Assembly: GCA_964531095.1 (NCBI GenBank)
Contig: CAZHED010000010.1
Coordinates: forward strand, 1 to 64,000
DNA: 64,000 bases
DNA from: Palsa-1150 sp964531095
GTDB lineage: Bacteria; Myxococcota_A; Polyangia; Polyangiales; Polyangiaceae
Direction of reading: 5' to 3'
The notes beneath the pieces are model-generated. The model worked only from the letters and a program-made list of their open reading frames with translations, made no database searches and was not told the origin of the DNA. Positions 51,840 to 59,341 of the stretch are shown piece by piece (the stretch's first letter is position 1; each line of letters opens with the position of its first letter). A program made the translations under genes and the position numbers.

Positions 51840-52756
51840 CGCGTGGCCGCCTCGAAGCAATACATGCGCCGATCTCCGCTCGACGTGATGTCGGCGGTGA
51901 GGTCTTCCTGCGTTCCGGCTAGCAACGACGTGTCGAACTCGAACGGCTTCCAACCCTCGCCGTCGCGGTGGACGACGCTGCCGATCGCCGTGCTTCCCAC
52001 CGAAAACGAGATGGTCACGGGCGCCCCCTGTTTGGTGCGCTCGGCTTCGACATAAAGGGCGTGGTGTCCGCGCAGCGATCGACCGAACCGCACGCCCGCG
52101 AACCGCAAGCGCAGCGAGCCGCCCGCCGGCGGGGCATAGATGCACCGACGCGCGACGTAGTCGAGATCCGCGACGACACTCACGCCGACGAAGCCCCCGC
52201 CCGAGCATGTGAAGCGGTCGCCGGGGACCGCGGGGCCGAACCCGAGCCCGCCGCTCTGCGGAGAGCCGTGCACGAAGGGGCAATCCCGATCCCCGACGGA
52301 CACGTGGAGCCGGTCTGGACCGATCGCCGAGACCAGGTCGTCGATCACGGGCGCGGGCGCGGGGTTCTCCCAGGTCCTCACCGTGACGCCGCCGAAGCGC
52401 CGCTCGTCCGTGCGCCGCCAGCCACGCACTACGGGGGCGTGGGCGTCTCGGATAGCGACTTCGAAGGCCCTCGGGAAGCGCGACTCGTCAGGCAGCCCCT
52501 CCCGCTCGATCGTGGCGATGTCCGGTCCGAAGCGCTGCCTCCCGATGGGGTCGGCCCAGGCCGGCGCGAAAGTCACGAGGTCTTCTCGTTTCGCTTGGGT
52601 AGCGACGTAATCCCGTGCTGCGTTCCAATCGCGCTCGGGCGCGACCGACGACACCTGCGCGGCGTGCGCCCCGAGCTCGAGCAAGCCCACGGCGGGCACG
52701 GCAGCGAACGCCCACCTTCGCCACGCGCGCTCTCGCTGGGTCGACTCGCCGCTCAA
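51836..52756 (-). CDS. Membrane-anchored exported protein coupled to GT39
   Basis: 306 aa. There is one N-terminal membrane segment (WAFAAVPAVGLLELGAHAA). The rest is soluble and contains DWNAARDYVATQAKREDLVT, a segment seen in the C-terminal soluble parts of many GT39-like proteins, and a beta-rich C-terminus with four Cys that may form disulfides (DRDCPFVHGSP, CSGGGF, RRCIYAPPAG, MYCFEAATR). Function unknown; it probably assists the following membrane glycosyltransferase, whose start overlaps its stop. It is divergent from the 517-aa membrane protein. Confidence 0.65.
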   Translation of the reverse strand: MSGESTQRERAWRRWAFAAVPAVGLLELGAHAAQVSSVAPERDWNAARDYVATQAKREDLVTFAPAWADPIGRQRFGPDIATIEREGLPDESRFPRAFEVAIRDAHAPVVRGWRRTDERRFGGVTVRTWENPAPAPVIDDLVSAIGPDRLHVSVGDRDCPFVHGSPQSGGLGFGPAVPGDRFTCSGGGFVGVSVVADLDYVARRCIYAPPAGGSLRLRFAGVRFGRSLRGHHALYVEAERTKQGAPVTISFSVGSTAIGSVVHRDGEGWKPFEFDTSLLAGTQEDLTADITSSGDRRMYCFEAATR

Positions 52757-52820
52757 GGCGCGCGAGCTTACACGTGGCTTTGCGCCTCGTCACGGCCCGG
52801 GCATCGTGTAAGTTCGCGCC

Positions 52821-54374
52821 GTGCGACTGTCGCTTCTCTTGGGTAGTGGCCGGGTCGCGGCAGAGCCGAGCGCTGGCCGCCGCGTTCGACCCAGCACGTG
52901 GCTCTACTTGGCGGTGGCCGTCCTGGCGTCGACGCCGGCGTGGATCGTCAAGCACCCGCCCATGCAAGACCTGCCGTTTCACCTGGCGACGATTCGCGCC
53001 ATCCGGAGCTACCACGACCCGGCTTACGGATTCGACCAGAACTTCGTCCTGACTTTCGGTCGCACCCAGTACGTCGTTTACTACCTCATCGGCGCGGCGC
53101 TCGCGGTCTTCGTCGGCGTCGTCGCCGCGAACGTGATCCTCGTATGCGCGTGCCTGGGCGGAACCGTGCTGGCCTTGCGCTCGCTGCTCACCGCGCTCGG
53201 TCGCGACGAACGGCTGACTCTTCTCGTGGTCCCGCTGCTCGTCAACGTGATGTTCATGTACGGCCTGCTCCCGTTTCTCTTGGCCGTTCCGATCATGGTC
53301 TGGGGGCTGGCGATCGCCGTGCGGCACTTCGAGCGCCCCGCCCCTCACACGGGCGCCCTTCTGTGCGTGGTGGCGCTTGCGCTCTTCTACTCGCACGTGC
53401 TGCCATTCGGCCTCTTTTGCATCGGCTACGCCGCGATGTTCCCGTGGACCAAGCCATCCCGCTGGGCATTCTGCGCGGCGCCGGCGGTCCCCGTGGGCCT
53501 GGTCCTCGTCTGGTGGACGTTCTTCACCGCCGCCGGAAAGCTTGCCCGCGGCGCCGCCACCGACAACGCCGGGGACCCTCGCCGACCTATCGACGCGGCC
53601 ATCGTCGACATTCCCAACTGGTTCACGAACGTCTTTCGCGACACAAGCGACGAGCACGCGCTCATTGCGCTGGCGATCGTCGTCGTGGCCGCCTTCGGGC
53701 TCTCGCTCGGGGATCCCGATCGCTCGAGGCCTCTGTCGAGCAACCGCAGCTACGTGATCGTGCCCATCGCCTGCGTCGTCTTTTACTTCCTATTGCCCGA
53801 AGGGCACGGATACATCTGGCTCATCGCGCAGAGGTTCCCGATCCTCTTTGCCATCACGGCCATTCCTCTCGTCCGCATGCCGCGGGGGGGGCGCGGCGTC
53901 CTGGTGGCGGCCGCCGCGCTGGCATTGGGTGCCGCGTCGGTCGTGAACGTGTGCCAACACTTCATCCGCTTCGAGCTCGACGAAGTCGGCGACATCGACG
54001 GCGCCATCCGGGCCATGGAACCGAACCGGCGCGTTTGCGCGCTCATCTACGACAAGACATCGGCGATCCTCAACAATCAGCCATTCTTGCACTTCGGCTC
54101 GTACTACCAGGTAGAGAAGGGGGGGGTCGTCATGTTCACGTACGCCGGATATGCCCACTGGCCCATCGACTTCCGTCCCGACAAGTACCCGCCGCCGGGC
54201 GGCCCGGCGCGCCTGCGCTGGGAGTGGACGCCGGAACTCGTGTCGATGCGTGAAGTGTATCCCTACTACGACTACGTGCTGACGCGCGGCCCCGGCTTTC
54301 AACCGCCGGCGGGTACCTACCACTTGAAATTTCGCGACCCGCACTGGTCGGTCTGGGAGAAAGACGGGCGATGA
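52821..54374 (+). CDS. Multi-pass membrane protein, GT-C glycosyltransferase-like
   Basis: 517 aa, GTG start at 52821. About 10 membrane segments are visible (LVVPLLVNVMFMYGLLPFLL, LALFYSHVLPFGLFCIGYAA, FPILFAITAIPLVRM). The first loop carries PPMQDLPFHLATIRAIRSYH, with an Asp where GT-C enzymes have their catalytic base. The C-terminal 130 residues are soluble (HFGSYYQVEKGGVVMFTYAG, YDYVLTRGPGF). Many myxobacterial proteins have this design, with unknown acceptors. The next gene starts within its stop (ATGA), so the two are coupled. Confidence 0.65.
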   Translation: MRLSLLLGSGRVAAEPSAGRRVRPSTWLYLAVAVLASTPAWIVKHPPMQDLPFHLATIRAIRSYHDPAYGFDQNFVLTFGRTQYVVYYLIGAALAVFVGVVAANVILVCACLGGTVLALRSLLTALGRDERLTLLVVPLLVNVMFMYGLLPFLLAVPIMVWGLAIAVRHFERPAPHTGALLCVVALALFYSHVLPFGLFCIGYAAMFPWTKPSRWAFCAAPAVPVGLVLVWWTFFTAAGKLARGAATDNAGDPRRPIDAAIVDIPNWFTNVFRDTSDEHALIALAIVVVAAFGLSLGDPDRSRPLSSNRSYVIVPIACVVFYFLLPEGHGYIWLIAQRFPILFAITAIPLVRMPRGGRGVLVAAAALALGAASVVNVCQHFIRFELDEVGDIDGAIRAMEPNRRVCALIYDKTSAILNNQPFLHFGSYYQVEKGGVVMFTYAGYAHWPIDFRPDKYPPPGGPARLRWEWTPELVSMREVYPYYDYVLTRGPGFQPPAGTYHLKFRDPHWSVWEKDGR

Positions 54375-56338
54375 CCTCGCCGTTCACCACGCAGCCCCTC
54401 GACGCGCTGATGGCGGCGCAGTCGTCCGTCGGGGTGGTTCTCGGGGCGCTGCTGTGGCTTCGCTCTTTGCGCCCGAGGATCGCGACATGGCTTCTTCTCG
54501 CCGCCATCGCGCTCGCGGTCACGGCTCCGGTGGACGGCGACTTCCTCGCAGGGGTCGGCGTCACCCTCGACCCGAAGTTCATGCACCATCTGCTGAAGCT
54601 GGCCGCTGCCCTGGCGACGGCCGGCGCATTGCTCTCGCGCCGGGCACTCCTTGTCGTCGTCGCGGCGCTCGGAGAAGCGTCGCTGTGGTTCATCACCGGC
54701 TACCTCCAGGGCTCCGATTACGAGTTGGCCGCAGCGCACCTCGCGTTTTTCGGTCTGCTCGTCGGGGTGCATTTGCGCACGCTCGCCGGTGAGCCACCCG
54801 CGGGCAAGGGGACGGAGGATCCGTGGGCCGGCGCGTGGGTCGACGACGTCGTCGCCTTCGCGCTCGGCACCACGGCGGGCGCCGTGGTCTGCCGGATGCT
54901 CCTGCACGGATGGACGAACAGCGGAGACGAATGGGCGAATACGTTTCAGGCGGCCGTGTTCGCGAAACTGCGGGCATATGGGTCCGTTCCCCATTGCTCC
55001 GAAGCGTTCCGAAGTTTCTGGGTATTCGAGCACGTGGGCCGGTCTTTCTCGCAGTACACGCCTGGGTGGCCGCTCTTCATGGCGCCGTTCGTCGCGCTCC
55101 ACAACGTCTGGCTCGCGGGGCCCGCCTCGCTCGGGCTGCTCGCCGCGGGCGTCTCGCGCTTGGGCCGTCGAGCAGGCGCGGGGTTCTCGCCGGGAACGCC
55201 GCCTCCGTCGCTCGATCAGGCGCGGGCTTCCGGGCGTCTGGCGGTGCTGGCGTTGCTGCTCAGCGCCGGCGTTCTCATCAACGGCGGATCGCGCTACCCC
55301 CACATTTTCGTCGCGGCCGCGTTTGCCTGGGCGCTCGAGGCGTTGATGACCATCTCCACGGCAGGGCTCTCGACCGGCCGGCAGTGGGCGTGGGGAAGCG
55401 TGCTCGGTGCGTGCGCGGCGCTTCTCTTGGCCGCGCGGCCAGCAGACGGGTGCACGCTGGGGATCGGCCTTTTCCTTTACTTCGGTTACGCCTTCGCGCG
55501 AAAGCGCATGGGCTGGCGTGCGATCACGGGCTGCGCGATTGCGTTCGTCGCATTGGGCGGCCTCACCCTCGTCATCCTGCGATTGCAGCTCGGCCGGTGG
55601 TTTGCCACCGGTTATTCCTTGACGCCGACTTTGTATCCGTGGACCGGTTTTGCGATGAGCGTTCCGGAGCCGAACGCGTACAAATGGGGGATTCCGCTCG
55701 CGACGGGCTCGTACTGCTGGTGGCCCTGCTCGCCGGCGGTCGGGCTGGCCGGCCTGGCGTCGCTGCGAGGCCGGGCCCAGAGGATGGCCTTCGTCTTCTT
55801 CTTCGCATGTGTGCCTTTCGTCACTTTTTACACTCTCGTGACCATGGGGCGAGGGTTCGACCTGGGGTATGGCCCGCGTTACTCGCTACCGTGCGTGGTT
55901 CCCATGGCCGTTGGAACCGGCGTCGCCCTCGGGTACCTCTGGAAGGCCGCGCGTGCTCGATGGACCGCTGTCCCCGCGATTCGCGTCGCAGGCCCCGCCG
56001 CGGTCGCTCTCGCCGCGGTCTACGTCGGGGTCGTCCGCATTGCGCCGCTCATCTACCCGTTCACGTTCGCTGACGTGCAGAACCATAACCGGCTGCACGA
56101 GGCGCTGGCCCCTCTCGACCTGCACGGCGCCGTGGTCTTCGCGGGCAACGGGCTAATCAACACGGACGTCATGGATCTGCCCGAGAACTTGCCGCTCGAC
56201 CTTTACCCCAATCAAGACGTGCTCATCGCGATCGACCGCGGCCCGGAGATGGTCAGCTGCGTGCGAGGCGTTTACCCGTCGCGCCGGTTCTACCGTGCAG
56301 TGCCCGGCGGCCGCGTTCAGATCGTCCCGATGGACTGA
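54371..56338 (+). CDS. Multi-pass membrane protein, probable glycosyltransferase
   Basis: 655 aa, ATG overlapping the preceding stop. About 12 membrane segments are visible. The loop NSGDEWANTFQAAVFAKLRA holds the Asp-Glu pair seen in GT-C/ArnT-like enzymes, followed by RSFSQYTPGWPLFMAPFVAL. The C-terminus is a soluble tail (LHGAVVFAGNGLINTDVMDL, YRAVPGGRVQIVPMD). It is the second member of a coupled pair and the third GT-C-like protein in this 6-kb stretch. The acceptor is unknown. Confidence 0.7.
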   Translation: MTSPFTTQPLDALMAAQSSVGVVLGALLWLRSLRPRIATWLLLAAIALAVTAPVDGDFLAGVGVTLDPKFMHHLLKLAAALATAGALLSRRALLVVVAALGEASLWFITGYLQGSDYELAAAHLAFFGLLVGVHLRTLAGEPPAGKGTEDPWAGAWVDDVVAFALGTTAGAVVCRMLLHGWTNSGDEWANTFQAAVFAKLRAYGSVPHCSEAFRSFWVFEHVGRSFSQYTPGWPLFMAPFVALHNVWLAGPASLGLLAAGVSRLGRRAGAGFSPGTPPPSLDQARASGRLAVLALLLSAGVLINGGSRYPHIFVAAAFAWALEALMTISTAGLSTGRQWAWGSVLGACAALLLAARPADGCTLGIGLFLYFGYAFARKRMGWRAITGCAIAFVALGGLTLVILRLQLGRWFATGYSLTPTLYPWTGFAMSVPEPNAYKWGIPLATGSYCWWPCSPAVGLAGLASLRGRAQRMAFVFFFACVPFVTFYTLVTMGRGFDLGYGPRYSLPCVVPMAVGTGVALGYLWKAARARWTAVPAIRVAGPAAVALAAVYVGVVRIAPLIYPFTFADVQNHNRLHEALAPLDLHGAVVFAGNGLINTDVMDLPENLPLDLYPNQDVLIAIDRGPEMVSCVRGVYPSRRFYRAVPGGRVQIVPMD

Positions 56339-56372
56339 ATGGAGCTTTGGGCGTGACGCTGCCCCAGGCCCA

Positions 56373-57086
56373 CTAGCCCTTTGCGGCCCAGGCCACGACC
56401 TGCGCGCCGAGCGGGAGGAAGCGTAGACTCGGTTCGAGGGTGCGGAGGGGCGCAAGCGAACGAGGGAAGAAGACGATGTAATCGAGTCGCGCGTCGCGAA
56501 GCCCGGCTCTCGTGAGCAGTCGCGTCGCCTCCCACGGCCATAGCAGCTCGACGCCCTCGTCGAACGGGCAGGCCGCGACGACGCGACGGGTGAGCGGATT
56601 GAGCGGGTTGTGCTCGAAGACGACCAGCCGGCCGCCGGGGGCGAGAAGGTCGACGATGTCGCGCACGAGCGCCGGGCGCTCGGTCCGCGGGACATGGTGA
56701 AGGACGTTGGCGAGGACGACGCCGCCGAAGTGAGCGTGTGGAATGGCCGCTAGGTCCGCGTGGAACGTGGCGCGGCCTGCGCGCTTCGCGGCGATTTCGA
56801 CGCTTTTCGAGGACGGATCGTAGCCGTGCACGTCCGAGAACGTCTCGGCGAGCAAGCCCGTGAGGTTGCCGATCCCACAGCCGAAATCGAGCAGCGGCTC
56901 GGCGAACGCGGGCCCCAGCACGCGACCCAACACGTCGCGCTTGTAGGCGGCGAAGTAGGCGGGCGCCTCGCCGCTCGCCGCGATGTTCACGCGATGCAGG
57001 GCGTCGTAGTCGTCGGCGAAACGGTCGAACTCGTGTGCGGCGCCGTCCGCGTCGGCGGCATGGGCGGGGTCGAAGCTCTTGCCCAT
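56373..57086 (-). CDS. Class I SAM-dependent methyltransferase
   Basis: 237 aa from the ATG at 57086; the open frame continues upstream into non-coding sequence. Motif I is LLDFGCGIGNLTGLLAE, followed by the acidic YDPSS strand, LANVLHHVP (motif II-like) and LLAPGGRLVVFEHNPLNPLT (post-motif). The N-terminal segment EFDRFADDYDALHRVNIAAS is common in Myxococcota and sugar/lipid methyltransferases. The substrate cannot be told from sequence; the position inside a glycosyltransferase region favours a glycan or glycolipid. Confidence 0.85.
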   Translation of the reverse strand: MGKSFDPAHAADADGAAHEFDRFADDYDALHRVNIAASGEAPAYFAAYKRDVLGRVLGPAFAEPLLDFGCGIGNLTGLLAETFSDVHGYDPSSKSVEIAAKRAGRATFHADLAAIPHAHFGGVVLANVLHHVPRTERPALVRDIVDLLAPGGRLVVFEHNPLNPLTRRVVAACPFDEGVELLWPWEATRLLTRAGLRDARLDYIVFFPRSLAPLRTLEPSLRFLPLGAQVVAWAAKG

Positions 57087-57201
57087 GTGGCGGCGCGTAT
57101 AGCATGTCGCGCCGCCGAGGCCACGACGACCGCCGTTCATCGCGCCCGCCGCCGTGAGCGCGTGATTTGCCGGCGCGACCCGGGTAAAAGGCGGGCTCCA
57201 C

Positions 57202-58209
57202 GTGCCCCAGCCTCGTCCCACGTTGAGCCTCGTCCTGCCCATCTTCAACGAAGAAGAGGTCCTGCCCGAGCTCCATCGGCGGCTGCAGGAGTTTCTGGTA
57301 GAGCTGCGCTTGGACGCCGAAGTGGTCTTCGTCGACGACGGCTCGCGCGATCGGTCGATGGACCTGCTTCGGGCCTTCGCCGCGGGGGACCCGCGCTACC
57401 GCATCCTCTCGTTCGCGCGAAACTTCGGGCACCAGGCGGCCATCACGGCAGGGGTGGACCACGCACGGGGCGAGGCTGTCGTGGTCATGGACGCGGACCT
57501 CCAGGACCCGCCCGAAGTGGTCCTCGAGATGGTGGCCCGGTGGCGCGCGGGGTTCGACGTCGTCTACGGACGGCGACGTTCGCGCGAGGGGGAAACTTGG
57601 TTCAAATTGCTTACCGCTCGGGCCTTCTACCGGATCTTCGGGGCCATGATCCCTATCGAAATCCCGCTCGACACGGGCGACTTCCGCTTGATGAGCCGGC
57701 GCGTGGTCGTGGCGCTGCGCGCGCTCCGCGAAACCCATCGGTTCGTGCGGGGTCTCGTGGCATGGGTTGGTTTCAAGCAGACCGCGCTCCTCTACGATCG
57801 GCCGGGCCGTCTCGCGGGGACGACGAAGTACCCGATCAGCAAAATGGTGCGGTTCGCGCTCGACGGCATCACGAGCTTCAGCGTCTTGCCGCTGCGCATC
57901 TCGCTCTACCTCGGGCTCTCGATGAGCGTCGCCAGCGTGGGGATCACCGTGTGGGCGGTTCTCGCGAAGTTCGCTTTTCAGCGCGTCGTGCCCGGCTGGA
58001 CGGCCATCGTCGTTCTGGTGGCGCTCGTCGCGAGCGCGCAGTTTCTGATGATCGGCATCCTCGGCGAGTACGTGGGCCGCATCTACGAGGAAGTGAAGCG
58101 GCGCCCGCTCTACATCGTCCGGGACAGCGTGAACCTACGCCACCACCGCAGTGAGCACGACGGCCACGACAACGAGGCTGACCACGGCGACGAGGACGTG
58201 GACGCGTAG
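57202..58209 (+). CDS. Polyprenyl-phosphate glycosyltransferase (GT2, GtrB/DPM1-like)
   Basis: 335 aa; the GTG at 57202 is the start. GT2 domain at 1-230: SLVLPIFNEEEVLPELHRRL, VVFVDDGSRDRSMD, MDADLQDPPEVV (the DxD metal site) and TTKYPISKM. Two C-terminal membrane segments (VASVGITVWAVLAKFAF, IVVLVALVASAQFLMIGILG) and a His/Asp-rich tail follow. Enzymes of this type transfer a sugar from UDP- or GDP-sugar to undecaprenyl phosphate on the cytoplasmic side, supplying the periplasmic GT-C enzymes; three candidate users lie within 7 kb. Confidence 0.9.
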   Translation: MPQPRPTLSLVLPIFNEEEVLPELHRRLQEFLVELRLDAEVVFVDDGSRDRSMDLLRAFAAGDPRYRILSFARNFGHQAAITAGVDHARGEAVVVMDADLQDPPEVVLEMVARWRAGFDVVYGRRRSREGETWFKLLTARAFYRIFGAMIPIEIPLDTGDFRLMSRRVVVALRALRETHRFVRGLVAWVGFKQTALLYDRPGRLAGTTKYPISKMVRFALDGITSFSVLPLRISLYLGLSMSVASVGITVWAVLAKFAFQRVVPGWTAIVVLVALVASAQFLMIGILGEYVGRIYEEVKRRPLYIVRDSVNLRHHRSEHDGHDNEADHGDEDVDA

Positions 58210-58215
58210 TCGCCT

Positions 58216-59079
58216 TTAGAGGCTGCTGTTCAGCGGGTCGTACTTGTTCCCGCTCGTCGTGAAGGCGCTCGACTTCTCTTTCGGACGGCTCGATCCGCCG
58301 CCCCCGCCGCTCCGGCTTTTGACGCGCGACTTTGCGCTCTTGTCCGTTTCGAGCACTTTGCGCTTCTGCTCGTCGGTCAGCGCCGGCCGCTGCGTCGGGT
58401 CCATGACCGGCGAGGGCCCGGCGTTCGTCGCCGGCGGGGGATCGGCCGCGACCGGCGCAGGGGGAGGGGTGACCGGGGCGGGCGGGGCCTCCGGCGCAGC
58501 TGCGGCGAGCGCTGGTATGGCATCGGCACGGGCGCTCGCAGCCGTCTTGGTAATGACGAAGAACGCTCCTGCGCCGAGGACGAGCGCCGTTCCCAGGGCC
58601 CCCACGACCCAACGCTTGCGCGAGGAGGACCGGAAGGGAAGCTCGCCGAGGTCGACATGGCCGCCGAGGTCGACGCTGACGGGGCGAAGGCTGGCGGTGG
58701 GGGCGCCGGTCGGCATGGTGAGGGACGGCGGCGTGGCGAGCGCTGGCGGTGCCGCGATTGGGCGCTGGGTGACGACGCTCGGCAGAGCCAAAGCGGGCGC
58801 CTGCACGACAATCGGGGGCGGGAGCGTGCGGGCCACGCCGGGCGGAAGGGGCGGCATCGATGCGGGAAGCGGCGCCGCCTGGGCTGCGGCAGCAGGCGCA
58901 GCGGGCTCGGAGAGCCCCAGGAGGTCCGCAAGCTTCATCCACTGTTCAGCGCCGTCGGCCAGCACCATCGAGTTCTCGTCGACCTGGCCCTTCTGGAACG
59001 CCTCATCGAGCTGGTCCAGAGTGACGCGATCGACGTCACCATCAGCGAGTTTCACGTACCACATGCCGTCGACGCTCAT
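58216..59079 (-). CDS. GYF_2-domain protein with one membrane segment
   Basis: 287 aa. The ATG at 59079 is preceded by AGGAGG, which decides the start. Residues 1-55 are a GYF_2 domain (WYVKLADGDVDRVTLDQLDE, VLADGAEQWMKLADL). A long Pro/Ala linker reaches a membrane segment at about 180 (RWVVGALGTALVLGAGAFFV), then another Pro/Ala stretch and a basic, Gly-rich tail (SRVKSRSGGGGGSSRPKEKS). This design (cytoplasmic adaptor, one membrane pass, disordered tails) is common in myxobacteria, with GYF binding proline-rich partners. The specific partner is unknown. Confidence 0.8.
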   Translation of the reverse strand: MSVDGMWYVKLADGDVDRVTLDQLDEAFQKGQVDENSMVLADGAEQWMKLADLLGLSEPAAPAAAAQAAPLPASMPPLPPGVARTLPPPIVVQAPALALPSVVTQRPIAAPPALATPPSLTMPTGAPTASLRPVSVDLGGHVDLGELPFRSSSRKRWVVGALGTALVLGAGAFFVITKTAASARADAIPALAAAAPEAPPAPVTPPPAPVAADPPPATNAGPSPVMDPTQRPALTDEQKRKVLETDKSAKSRVKSRSGGGGGSSRPKEKSSAFTTSGNKYDPLNSSL

Positions 59080-59234
59080 GGGGCCTCCTGCCGCTACGAG
59101 GCACTCAGGATGACAAAGGACCGCTTCGGCCGCACGCAAAGAGCGCAAGAAAGTGGGCGAATCACAGTAGGGCTCAACTCGTTCAGTGGGACTGCACACG
59201 CGCCTCCCTCGGGGGTCCGCCAACCTGCTCTGGG

Positions 59235-59325
59235 CCCGTGCTCCTGCCCGTACTCCTGCCCGTGCCCGTGAACGTGCCCGAGGTCCTTCCGCCCGGTACA
59301 ATCGAGCGGGTACGGGCACGGGCAG
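59235..59325. repeat. Degenerate 12-bp direct repeats and a 14-bp perfect inverted repeat
   Basis: GCCCGT(G/A)CTCCT-type units run through 59234-59257 and lead into CTGCCCGTGCCCGT (59256-59269). Its exact reverse complement lies at 59312-59325, 42 bases away. The pair can form a 14-bp stem right after the MMPL stop codon on the minus strand and 180 bp upstream of the GYF gene. It may act as a terminator or a regulatory structure; no T-tract is seen. The rest of 59080-59341 holds no gene. Confidence 0.8.
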
Positions 59326-59341
59326 ACTATGAAGACAGCCC

